Assembly (NCBI GenBank): GCA_017438975.1
Contig: JAFRUH010000009.1
Coordinates: 1 to 64,000, forward strand
Length of the DNA stretch: 64,000 nucleotides
Direction: 5' to 3'
From: Bacteroidales bacterium
GTDB taxonomy: Bacteria > Bacteroidota > Bacteroidia > Bacteroidales > UBA932
Positions 24,986 through 32,348 of this stretch are shown piece by piece (the first letter of the stretch is position 1; every line of letters begins with the position of its first letter). The notes below the pieces were generated by a model. That model did no database searches and had not been told where the DNA came from. It saw nothing but the letters and a program-made list of their open reading frames with translations. Position numbers and translations under genes: made by a program.

Positions 24986-25008
24986 CTTTGTGTTTTAATC
25001 ACACAAAG
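24986..25008. promoter_or_regulatory. Palindromic operator in front of the Nudix regulator gene
   Basis: CTTTGTGT (24986-24993) and ACACAAAG (25001-25008) form a perfect 8+8 inverted repeat with a 7-base spacer. The right arm overlaps the -7 element TATCTTTG (25004-25011, minus strand), so a bound protein would block transcription. The divergent flavin reductase-like gene lies 68 bp away and may be controlled too. Confidence 0.7.
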
Positions 25009-25045
25009 ATAGTAAATATAGCGGAGGTTTCCCGATTTTTTTCGT

Positions 25046-25053
25046 TAAATTTG
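25046..25053 (+). promoter_or_regulatory. -7 element of the exported flavoprotein operon
   Basis: TAAATTTG matches TAnnTTTG, 22 bases before ATG 25076. The -33 region has only TTTC near 25028. Confidence 0.5.
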
Positions 25054-25075
25054 CAGGAAGATAAAGACCTTTTTT

Positions 25076-25750
25076 ATGAAACGGATCCTCTTACTTCTTG
25101 CCGTTCTGGCCGCAGTGGCCGGATGCCGGAACAATGAAACCAAAAACCCTGAGAATATGAGTACCAGCAAACCCCTTTCTGAAGTCGCCGGGCGCAAGAA
25201 TTTCGGCCCGGAACATGCCCTCGTCACCACGCCACAGCCTTGTGTTATGATCGCGACCTGGGACAAGGACCGGAATCCGGATGTCATGATGGCGGCATGG
25301 GCCGGCCAGTATGACTACAAGGAGATCGTGATCAGCCTGTCGAAGCATAAAACAACTGAGAACCTGGATCTTACGGGCGCCTTTACCGTCAGTTTCGCGG
25401 ATGAGCGGACGGTGGCGGAATCCGATTATTTTGGTCTCGTAAGCGGAAACAAGGTTCCCGACAAGGTCGCGAAGGTCGGCTTCACCGTGACGCCCAGCCC
25501 GAATGTCGATGCACCGATCATCAACGAGTATCCCCTGACCCTGGAATGCCGGGTCGTCCGTTTCGAGAACGGCTGCCTGATCGGTGAGGTCGTCAATATG
25601 AGCGCCGACAAGAGCATTCTGAACGAGCAGGGCAAGATCGACCTCGGCTTGCTCAAGCCCATCGTCTTCGACGCCTCCGGGATGTGCTACCGCTCCCTTG
25701 GAGAGGTGGTCGGAAAGGCCTGGGGGGCAGGAAAAGTATTTGCCGAATAA
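25076..25750 (+). CDS. Lipoprotein with flavin reductase-like (split-barrel FMN-binding) domain
   Basis: The product is 224 residues. MKRILLLLAVLAAVAGC gives a lipoprotein signal, so this flavin reductase-like protein should be outside the cytoplasm. The core (GPEHALVTTPQPCVMIATWD, SLSKHKTTENL, GAFTVSFAD) is the FMN-binding split barrel of the flavin reductase family, which in most relatives is cytoplasmic and begins about where MSTSKPLSEVAG starts here (25157). An internal start there could yield a cytoplasmic form. It is followed 10 bp later by an exported flavodoxin, so the two may exchange electrons at the cell envelope. Confidence 0.8.
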   Translation: MKRILLLLAVLAAVAGCRNNETKNPENMSTSKPLSEVAGRKNFGPEHALVTTPQPCVMIATWDKDRNPDVMMAAWAGQYDYKEIVISLSKHKTTENLDLTGAFTVSFADERTVAESDYFGLVSGNKVPDKVAKVGFTVTPSPNVDAPIINEYPLTLECRVVRFENGCLIGEVVNMSADKSILNEQGKIDLGLLKPIVFDASGMCYRSLGEVVGKAWGAGKVFAE

Positions 25751-25760
25751 TCATTGAGAT

Positions 25761-26588
25761 ATGAAAGCATTGAAATGGATCCTGCTCATCGGAGCGGTAA
25801 TGCTGGCCGCAGTTTCCTGCCGCCAGAAGGAAAAGGCACCGAAAATCCTGGTGCTCTATTATTCGCAGAACGCCACTACGAAGGCGGTGGCGGAAGAACT
25901 GCAGACCCGCTTGGAAGCGGATATCGAAGAAATCGTCCCCGTCCAGCCTTATGACGGGAGTTATCAGGAGACGATTGAGCGGGGCAGGAAGGAAAGGGAG
26001 TCCGGAAACCTTCCGGAGATCCGTCCGCTCGCATCCGACCTGTCCGGTTATGATATCATTTTCCTGGGATATCCGATCTGGTTCGGAACCTATGCACCCC
26101 CGATGGCCTCCCTGCTCGACCTGGTCGACCTGAGCGGGAAGAAGGTGGTTCCGTTCTGCTCGTTCGGAAGCGGGGGACTGGTTTCAAGCGTACGGGATCT
26201 CGCCGCAAAGCAGCCTGGAGCGGAAATCCTTCCGGGATACGGAGTCCGTGCGGCCCGGATCGCGTCCATGCCCGCCGAGATCGACCGTTTCCTGAAAGAG
26301 GGGGGATTCGTTGAAGGTGAAGTCGCGCCTCTTGCCGCTTTCCCGGCGTCCCATCCGGTTTCAGAGGCGGAAGCCGCCGTCTTCGATGCCGCCGTGGACG
26401 GTTATCCGATGATCCATGCCAAGGCTACGGCCGTTTCATCCCGGGAACTTCCTGAGGGTGTAGAATATCTGTTTACGGCTGTCGACCTGCCGCGGGAAGG
26501 CGCTCCGGAGATGACTCCCCGGGAGATGCAGGTCTATGTTACCGTACCCCGGGACGGAACTCCGGAGTTCACGCAGGTCGTCCGTTAG
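25761..26588 (+). CDS. Flavodoxin-like lipoprotein
   Basis: The product is 275 residues. MKALKWILLIGAVMLAAVSC is a lipoprotein signal. Residues ~28-185 are a flavodoxin fold: ILVLYYSQNATTKAVAEEL (phosphate loop), FLGYPIWFGTYAPPM and VVPFCSFGSGGLVSS. The C-terminal ~80 residues are an extra segment not found in short flavodoxins. Flavodoxins normally carry electrons in the cytoplasm; exported lipoprotein versions do occur in Bacteroidota. Together with the upstream split-barrel lipoprotein it makes a two-gene exported flavoprotein operon. Confidence 0.85.
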   Translation: MKALKWILLIGAVMLAAVSCRQKEKAPKILVLYYSQNATTKAVAEELQTRLEADIEEIVPVQPYDGSYQETIERGRKERESGNLPEIRPLASDLSGYDIIFLGYPIWFGTYAPPMASLLDLVDLSGKKVVPFCSFGSGGLVSSVRDLAAKQPGAEILPGYGVRAARIASMPAEIDRFLKEGGFVEGEVAPLAAFPASHPVSEAEAAVFDAAVDGYPMIHAKATAVSSRELPEGVEYLFTAVDLPREGAPEMTPREMQVYVTVPRDGTPEFTQVVR

Positions 26589-26593
26589 CAGAG

Positions 26594-27097
26594 TTATTCC
26601 GTCTTTTCGCGGCGGAACTCGTAGGTCGCTTTCTGGTTTCCCGAGAAAAGGGATCCCAGGCTGACATTGAAATCCTTCTGTGTAAGGACGAGCGAAGTTT
26701 CGTCGACGGTGACGATATAATCATTGACAAGAGCCATGGCCTTTCCGTTGTCAGAGACGGAGAGGCCTTTCCGGAAATGAATGACAGAAGTTTCCGGATC
26801 GTAGGTAAACGAACTGACTTCCACTTCGAGATTGAACTGGGCGGTAGCGGTATATTTCTTTCCGATGACCAGCCTGCAGTTTTCATTGGTGAAATCGGTT
26901 ACGTTGGAAGTCGTGTGGGTAGAACCGTTGATGCTTGTTTCAGTCCTCACGGTAAGGCACTGGAGATGCCAGCTTCCGACAATCGAACCGGGATCGCCCG
27001 TGGTCTCGATCTCATCGAGGGGCTTGTTTTCGCAAGCGGCCAGGAGAAGGACGGCGCTGATGGCCATAAAGAAGGCCCTGAACATGTTTCTCTTCAT
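26594..27097 (-). CDS. Lipocalin-like small lipoprotein
   Basis: The product is 167 residues with a lipoprotein signal (FFMAISAVLLLAAC). The mature part begins GSIVGSWHLQ and has alternating strands (YTATAQFNLEVEVSSFTYDP), the layout of the lipocalin-like DUF families common in Bacteroidota. Ligand and role unknown. It is convergent with the flavodoxin gene (5-bp gap) and has its own -7 element TACCTTTG at 27132-27139. Confidence 0.65.
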   Translation of the reverse strand: MKRNMFRAFFMAISAVLLLAACENKPLDEIETTGDPGSIVGSWHLQCLTVRTETSINGSTHTTSNVTDFTNENCRLVIGKKYTATAQFNLEVEVSSFTYDPETSVIHFRKGLSVSDNGKAMALVNDYIVTVDETSLVLTQKDFNVSLGSLFSGNQKATYEFRREKTE

Positions 27098-27131
27098 AAT
27101 TATCCGGTCTAGTATACGTTTATAATCAAGG

Positions 27132-27158
27132 CAAAGGTATAAAAAATGTTTAACTTTG
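27132..27158. promoter_or_regulatory. Divergent -7 elements
   Basis: TACCTTTG on the minus strand (27132-27139) serves the lipocalin-like gene; TAACTTTG on the plus strand (27151-27158) serves the small lipoprotein gene. The two promoters overlap in their -33 regions. Confidence 0.55.
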
Positions 27159-27184
27159 CCTTATAAATCAATTATTTTACAAAA

Positions 27185-27424
27185 ATGGGACCCAAGAGAT
27201 TTGCAGCCATCGCAGCGTTGTCCATACTGTTGGTAATCCTCCCGGGCTGCGGCCGGAGGCATGCGGAGAGTTATTCCGGATGGTGGGCGGAAAAGATTTC
27301 CGAACGCGTCGTCGCTTCTTTCTCGCCTTGTGACGGAGGGTTCAGCGTGGAGATCGGCTGGAGGGAGGACGGACTTGCCCAGTACGGGCGGTGGTCCATG
27401 ACGGCATTGTCCGGTGGAAGATGA
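27185..27424 (+). CDS. Short lipoprotein, apparently truncated at its 3' end
   Basis: The product is 79 residues: a lipoprotein signal (AALSILLVILPGC) and about 58 mature residues (VVASFSPCDGGFSVEIGW, RWSMTALSGGR). The pattern of a Trp strand, a DGG turn, an IxW strand and a closing WxMT strand resembles a family of short beta-rich lipoproteins that normally go on for another strand or more. Here the stop codon is directly next to the left arm of a 25-bp inverted repeat (27425), suggesting that an element cut the gene short. A -7 element lies at 27151-27158. Function unknown. Confidence 0.5.
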   Translation: MGPKRFAAIAALSILLVILPGCGRRHAESYSGWWAEKISERVVASFSPCDGGFSVEIGWREDGLAQYGRWSMTALSGGR

Positions 27425-27533
27425 GGTGCAGGGCAGCCCCTGTGAAACCGCCGCTTCGCGGCCCCTCCCTAAAGGGCCCCTCCCTCTTATAGTGCCGAGG
27501 GTGGCATAGGTTTCACAGGGGCCGCCCTGCACC
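27425..27533. repeat. Long inverted repeat element (25-bp arms, one mismatch)
   Basis: Arms 27425-27449 and 27509-27533 are complementary at 24 of 25 positions and flank a 59-base GC-rich loop with a small internal hairpin (CCGCTTCGCGG). It lies between convergent genes and could end transcription from both sides, but its length and the apparent truncation of the left gene also fit a palindromic (MITE- or REP-like) repetitive element. Confidence 0.7.
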
Positions 27534-27540
27534 CCTCTGC

Positions 27541-28959
27541 TTACAGGACGGCGCCCCAGGATTTCAAGGTCTTGACGAGGGCCTCCGTGTCGATATCCTG
27601 GACCGGTTTCTTCTCGGCGATGCTGTGGGCGGCCGCTGCACCCGCCGCTTGTCCGGTCCCCATGCAACTGGCCTGGACGCGCAGCGAAGCGAGGGCCTGA
27701 CGGTCTGTCGAAATGCAGCGTCCGGAAACGAGGAGGTTCGGATAATCGGGGGCTATGAGGGCACGGTAGGGGACATAGGCCGGCTGCTTGAGGTCGATCC
27801 GGACCTGACCGGAGCCGGAACTCTGGTGGATGTCGATCGGATGGATTCCCCTCGAAATGCTGTCCGGATAACGCTCCCCGCTGACATACTCGTTGGCGGT
27901 GACGGTATGGACCCCGACGATCCGCCGGGATTCCCGGATGCCGGCCTGGGGCGCGGTCGAGGACACATAGCAGTCCTTGAATTCGGGAAACTCCTTCCTG
28001 AGGATGTCGACGAAGGTGAAGATATCCTCCCGAAGTTTGCACTCCGCCGCCGTGAAATTGCGGTTGTCGCAGGAATCCGCCGCCGTCCGGGTAATGTTGA
28101 CCGCGACGCTCCCCTTATGGAGCACATTGTTGAACCAGGGTCCTCCGAAATCGGGGAGATCAGCCCCTTCCTCTTTCATTTTGAGTAACTTCTCCCGGAC
28201 CGGGAGACACTGGCTCGGCCCCCGGACTCCGTCATGGTACATGCAGTTGCGGAGCAGTTCGCTCTCGGTATCGACGCCGGAAAGGACGAAACAGAAGGAG
28301 GAAGGCTGCAGGGCACCGTCGGGATTCGGCTGCATCGGAACGCCCGCCATCCAGGCCAGGTCCGCATCCCCGGTCGCATCGATAAAAACCTTTCCCTGAA
28401 GGGTCTCGAGGCCGTTTTTATTTTCGATGACAACCCGGTCGATCCGCTTTCCGAGACACTCGCAGCCGATCAGAGAGGAGTGCATGAACAGATCGACGCC
28501 CGCCTCGAGGACCATCCGCTGGACGCAGAGTTTATAGAGTTCGATATCGAAATCGACATTGGCTTTCGGCCATTCGATGAAGGCACCGCCCATGGACTCG
28601 AGCCTTTGGATGAATTCCCAGGGAATTCCGCCGATGACGAGATCCCCCTTGAAGGCGAAGACGCTGAGCGGAGCGACGTATCCCGCCGTGGCCATGCCGC
28701 CCAGGAAACCGTAGCGTTCGACGAGGGCGACTTTCGCCCCTTCCCGGGCTGCGGCGACGGCGGCGATGAACCCGGCCGGACCGCCACCGCATACGACGAC
28801 GTCATATTTGCCGGCCGGAGCGGTCGGGCGCTTGAACTTCTTTCCGTCCGGAGATGAGAATTCCGTCATGCAGGAGCTTGCGACTCCGCCGCTGAGAGTC
28901 AGGGCGACAACCCCGGCGGCGCTTTCTTTCAGGAAAAGCCTTCTGTCCAGTTTTGCCAT
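27541..28959 (-). CDS. Tat-exported FAD-dependent oxidoreductase
   Basis: The product is 472 residues. The N-terminus has a twin-arginine signal (DRRLFLKESAAG ... GGVASSC), with a Cys that could be lipidated, so it should be exported folded with FAD. A Rossmann dinucleotide motif (VVVCGGGPAGFIAAVAAAREG, of the GxGxxG type) lies near residue 55, then LVERYGFLGG and FIDATGDADLA, as in the FAD_oxidored family (PF12831). The C-terminus contains LLVSGRCISTDRQALASLR. Family members often act on carbohydrates or unknown periplasmic substrates. It has its own -7 element at 28981-28988. Confidence 0.85.
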   Translation of the reverse strand: MAKLDRRLFLKESAAGVVALTLSGGVASSCMTEFSSPDGKKFKRPTAPAGKYDVVVCGGGPAGFIAAVAAAREGAKVALVERYGFLGGMATAGYVAPLSVFAFKGDLVIGGIPWEFIQRLESMGGAFIEWPKANVDFDIELYKLCVQRMVLEAGVDLFMHSSLIGCECLGKRIDRVVIENKNGLETLQGKVFIDATGDADLAWMAGVPMQPNPDGALQPSSFCFVLSGVDTESELLRNCMYHDGVRGPSQCLPVREKLLKMKEEGADLPDFGGPWFNNVLHKGSVAVNITRTAADSCDNRNFTAAECKLREDIFTFVDILRKEFPEFKDCYVSSTAPQAGIRESRRIVGVHTVTANEYVSGERYPDSISRGIHPIDIHQSSGSGQVRIDLKQPAYVPYRALIAPDYPNLLVSGRCISTDRQALASLRVQASCMGTGQAAGAAAAHSIAEKKPVQDIDTEALVKTLKSWGAVL

Positions 28960-28980
28960 AATGAAGATTCTTGGTCAGTA

Positions 28981-29011
28981 CAAAAATAATGAATATTTTT
29001 CTTTATTTTTG
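28981..29011. promoter_or_regulatory. Divergent promoter region of the oxidoreductase and S46 peptidase genes
   Basis: TATTTTTG on the minus strand (28981-28988) and TATTTTTG on the plus strand (29004-29011) both match TAnnTTTG and lie 22 and 21 bases before the respective start codons. Confidence 0.55.
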
Positions 29012-29031
29012 TTCCGGTAATACTGTTTCAT

Positions 29032-31101
29032 ATGAAAAGATTGATTCTGCTTCTTCTTGCGGCCTTCCTTGCCATGCCGTCCCTCTTCGCGGACGAAGGC
29101 ATGTGGCTGCCTTCCCTGATCGCCCAGAGGATCCCCGACATGCAGTCCAAGGGATTCCGCCTGACCGCCGAGGATATCTACAGTGTCAACCAGGCCTCCC
29201 TCAAAGACGCCGTCGTGCTCTTCGGCTCCGGCTGTACGGGGGAACTCGTCTCGGACGAAGGCCTGCTCTTCACCAACCATCACTGCGGTTTCAGTTACAT
29301 CCAGCGGCACAGCAGCCTGGAACATGACTATCTGAAAGATGGCTTCTGGGCGATGAACCGCAAGGAAGAACTTCCGAACAAAGGCTTGACCGTCAGCTTC
29401 CTGGAACGGATGGACGACGTGACCTCCGCGGTCCTTTCCGGCTGGGATCCGTCCATGACGGAAAAACAGCGGGATTCCCTCGTCCGGGTCAATTCGTCCG
29501 GGCTGGTCTCGAAGGCCGTCTCCGGCGGAAAAGGCCTGCGGGCCAGCGTGGAAGCGCTTTTCTATGGAAACCAGTACTTCCTTTTCGTGTACAAGGTCTT
29601 CCGGGATGTCCGTCTCGTCGGGGCACCGCCCTCGTCCATCGGAAAGTTCGGCGGGGACACGGACAACTGGATGTGGCCGCGTCATACGGGCGATTTTTCC
29701 ATCTTCCGGATCTATGCGGACAAGGACAACAATCCCGCGGACTATTCCGAGGACAATGTCCCGTACCGCCCGAAAAAGTCCTTCAAAATCTCCCGCGCGG
29801 GAGTGAAAGAGGGGGATTTCACCTTTGTCTACGGCTGCCCCGGCAGCACGAAGGAATATGTCACTTCCGACGAGGTCCGCTACGTGGCCGAGATCTCGGA
29901 TCCCGCCAAGATCGCCCTCCGTACCAAGAGACTCGATATCCAGAAGAAATATATGAATGCGGATCCCGCTGTCCGGATCCAGTACGCTTCGAAAAACGCC
30001 TCGACGGCAAATGCCTGGAAAAAGTGGCAGGGAGAGGCGAAGGGAATCCTGAAAAACCATACCGTGGACGCCAAGAAGGCCTATGAGAAAGCCTTCCGGG
30101 AGTGGGCGGCCGGGACCCGCTACGAAGGCGTCCTGGACCGTCTGGAGTCCCTCTACGCCCGGCGCAACCCCTATTATCTCGCCTACGAGTATTATACCGA
30201 GACCATCCGCTCCGTCGAACTTCTCCGGTTCGCTTCTTCCGTCGCGGCGGACCTCGGACGGCCCGAGGCCTTGTCCGAAACGGTGAATTCCTTCTTCAAG
30301 GATTACTGTCAGCCGATCGATGAGGAGATTTTCACCGCCATGCTGGACGCTTTCGACAAGGAAGTCCCCGATGAGTTCAAGCCGTCCTGGTTCAAGGAGA
30401 GACTCGCCGAATTCGGCGGCGTCAAAACCTGCCGGGAGGCCCTTTACGCGAATACCCTCTTTACGGACCGTGCCAAGGTGGCGGCTCTGACGGAGAAAGA
30501 CCGGGATCTCGTCCTCTCCGATCCGGCCTACCGGGTTTACGAAGCCTTCTACCGGTGGTATTATGATGAACTCCGACCCGTCATCAACGATGTCAACCGG
30601 GAGATCCGGCTGGCCTATCGGGATTATATGCAGGGACAGATGGACTTCGAGAAGGACAAGGCCTTCTATCCGGACGCCAACCTGACCCTCCGGGTCGCCT
30701 ATGGTCACGTCGAGGGATATTCCCCCGCCGACGGAATCGATTATTATCCGGTTTCGACCCTGAAGGGCATCATCGAGAAAGACAATCCCGACATCTACGA
30801 CTACAACATCCCCCAAACCCTCCGCGACCTCTATGCCAAGGGCGGCCTCGAGAACCAGCCCGTCTGTTTCCTCGCGACGAACCACACCACCGGAGGCAAT
30901 TCCGGGAGCCCGGTCCTCAATGCCGACGGCAACCTGATCGGAATCAATTTCGACCGGGTCTGGGAAGGCACGATGAGCGACATCGATTTCGATCCGGAGA
31001 TCTGCCGGAATATCTCGCTCGATATCCGGTATCTCCTTTTCAACATCGAACAGATCGGGCATGCTTCCTACCTGTTCGATGAGATGAATTTCGTGGATTA
31101 A
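29032..31101 (+). CDS. dpp11: S46 dipeptidyl-peptidase, DPP11 type (Asp/Glu specific)
   Basis: The product is 689 residues, full length for S46, with a signal peptide ending SLFA before DEGMWLPS. Catalytic landmarks: TNHHCGF (His84), DTDNWMWPRHTGDF (Asp) and TTGGNSGSP (Ser624). Eighteen residues after the Ser is Arg642 in GINFDRVWEGTMSD; this position is Arg in DPP11 (specific for Asp/Glu at P1) and Gly in DPP7. It therefore probably releases acidic dipeptides in the periplasm for import. The gene is single, with a promoter at 29004-29011, and its last bases overlap the convergent CobW-type gene. Confidence 0.9.
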   Translation: MKRLILLLLAAFLAMPSLFADEGMWLPSLIAQRIPDMQSKGFRLTAEDIYSVNQASLKDAVVLFGSGCTGELVSDEGLLFTNHHCGFSYIQRHSSLEHDYLKDGFWAMNRKEELPNKGLTVSFLERMDDVTSAVLSGWDPSMTEKQRDSLVRVNSSGLVSKAVSGGKGLRASVEALFYGNQYFLFVYKVFRDVRLVGAPPSSIGKFGGDTDNWMWPRHTGDFSIFRIYADKDNNPADYSEDNVPYRPKKSFKISRAGVKEGDFTFVYGCPGSTKEYVTSDEVRYVAEISDPAKIALRTKRLDIQKKYMNADPAVRIQYASKNASTANAWKKWQGEAKGILKNHTVDAKKAYEKAFREWAAGTRYEGVLDRLESLYARRNPYYLAYEYYTETIRSVELLRFASSVAADLGRPEALSETVNSFFKDYCQPIDEEIFTAMLDAFDKEVPDEFKPSWFKERLAEFGGVKTCREALYANTLFTDRAKVAALTEKDRDLVLSDPAYRVYEAFYRWYYDELRPVINDVNREIRLAYRDYMQGQMDFEKDKAFYPDANLTLRVAYGHVEGYSPADGIDYYPVSTLKGIIEKDNPDIYDYNIPQTLRDLYAKGGLENQPVCFLATNHTTGGNSGSPVLNADGNLIGINFDRVWEGTMSDIDFDPEICRNISLDIRYLLFNIEQIGHASYLFDEMNFVD

Positions 31102-32231
31102 CCGGCCAGGCAGCCGTCGAGGAGGCGCTCTATGCCCTCCTTGTCGAGATGCTGGCCGATGAAGACGATCTTCTGCATCCTGTCTCCGTACTCGGGATCC
31201 CAGTCCCTGCGGAGTTTCCAGTCGCGCTCCAGCATTTCCTTCAGGTCTTCTTCCTCCATGGTGGCGTACCAGAGACCGGCGTCGCGTAGCATTTTCTGCT
31301 TGCCGGCCTGCTCGAAGAGGTAGCACTTATCCGTGTCGTCCGAAAAATAGCAGAGTCCTTTCGCCCGGATAATCCCCTTGGGCCAGTTCTTGGCCGCGAA
31401 ATAGTCGAACTTGTTGAGGTCGAACGGTAACCTGCTGAAATAGACGTAGGTGTCGATGCCGTATTCGAGGGCTTCCCCCTCTGCCTCTTCTTCCTCGTCC
31501 TCTCCTTCGATCGCCGCGATCCATGCCGCGGAGGTCGCCACGCGCTCGAAATCGAACATCCCGGTATAGATGATCTCGTCCAGGTCGATGTCCCCGTAGT
31601 CGCACTGGAGCACCTTGGCGCCGGGATTGATGCCCTTGACGATTCCGCGGAGCTTGCCGAGTTCCTCCGGGGATATCTCGGATGCCTTGTTGAGGAGGAC
31701 GATGTTGCAGAACTCGATCTGCTCGATGACGAGGCGCTCGAGGTCGTCTTCCCCGATGTCGTCCCGGCCGAGCGCATCGCCCCCGTCGAATTCCTCCTTC
31801 ATCCGGAGCGCGTCCACGACCGTCACGATGCTGTCGACATAGGGAAGGGCTCCCTGGACATACTGGGGTCCCAGGGCGGGCATCGTGCTGATGGTCTGGG
31901 CGATCGGGGCGGGTTCGCAGATTCCGCTGGCCTCGATGACGATGTAGTCGAATTTGGAGGAAGCCGTGAGTTCGGAAAGCTGGGCGACAAGGTCCATCTT
32001 GAGTGTGCAGCAGATGCACCCGTTCTGCAGGGCGACGAGGCTGGCGTCGGTCTGTCCGACGATGCCTCCCTTCTCGATCAGGTCCGCATCGATGTTCACC
32101 TCTCCGATATCATTGACGATAACGGCGAACCTGATGCCTTTCCGGTTGGCGAGGATGCGGTTCAGAAGGGTCGTTTTGCCGCTTCCGAGATAGCCGGTGA
32201 GGAGCAGGACCGGCACCTGTTTCTTTTCCAT
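31098..32231 (-). CDS. CobW/ZNG1-like GTP-binding metal chaperone
   Basis: The product is 377 residues from ATG 32231; an in-frame ATG four codons upstream (32243) is possible. Walker A GYLGSGKTT, the switch segment FAVIVNDIGEVNID, the metal-binding NGCICCTL (CxCC) and VIEASGICEPAPIAQT are standard for the G3E family. The C-terminal CobW domain carries an acidic insert (EGEDEEEEAEGE), then WPKGIIRAKGLCYF. These GTPases hand zinc or other metals to client enzymes in the cytoplasm. No obvious client lies next to it. A -7 element is at 32269-32276. Confidence 0.9.
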   Translation of the reverse strand: MEKKQVPVLLLTGYLGSGKTTLLNRILANRKGIRFAVIVNDIGEVNIDADLIEKGGIVGQTDASLVALQNGCICCTLKMDLVAQLSELTASSKFDYIVIEASGICEPAPIAQTISTMPALGPQYVQGALPYVDSIVTVVDALRMKEEFDGGDALGRDDIGEDDLERLVIEQIEFCNIVLLNKASEISPEELGKLRGIVKGINPGAKVLQCDYGDIDLDEIIYTGMFDFERVATSAAWIAAIEGEDEEEEAEGEALEYGIDTYVYFSRLPFDLNKFDYFAAKNWPKGIIRAKGLCYFSDDTDKCYLFEQAGKQKMLRDAGLWYATMEEEDLKEMLERDWKLRRDWDPEYGDRMQKIVFIGQHLDKEGIERLLDGCLAG

Positions 32232-32268
32232 ATAAAGGTTCATGTTCTGAGAGCTGTTTTTTGTCCTG

Positions 32269-32276
32269 CAAAATTA
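32269..32276 (-). promoter_or_regulatory. -7 element of the CobW-type gene
   Basis: TAATTTTG on the minus strand matches TAnnTTTG, 38 bases before ATG 32231. Confidence 0.5.
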
Positions 32277-32320
32277 CGCAATTCGTCCCGATTCCGGATA
32301 GCTTTTCCGTTTTTTTACCG

Positions 32321-32328
32321 TATCTTTG
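32321..32328 (+). promoter_or_regulatory. -7 element of the WbsX-like gene
   Basis: TATCTTTG matches TAnnTTTG, 21 bases before ATG 32349. Confidence 0.5.
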
Positions 32329-32348
32329 GGAAGATAATCTTCCTGACC

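Noticed and set aside
28975-31326. 783-codon open frame on the minus strand
   Set aside because: Antisense to the S46 peptidase gene, which has all catalytic motifs; the composition is that of a shadow frame.
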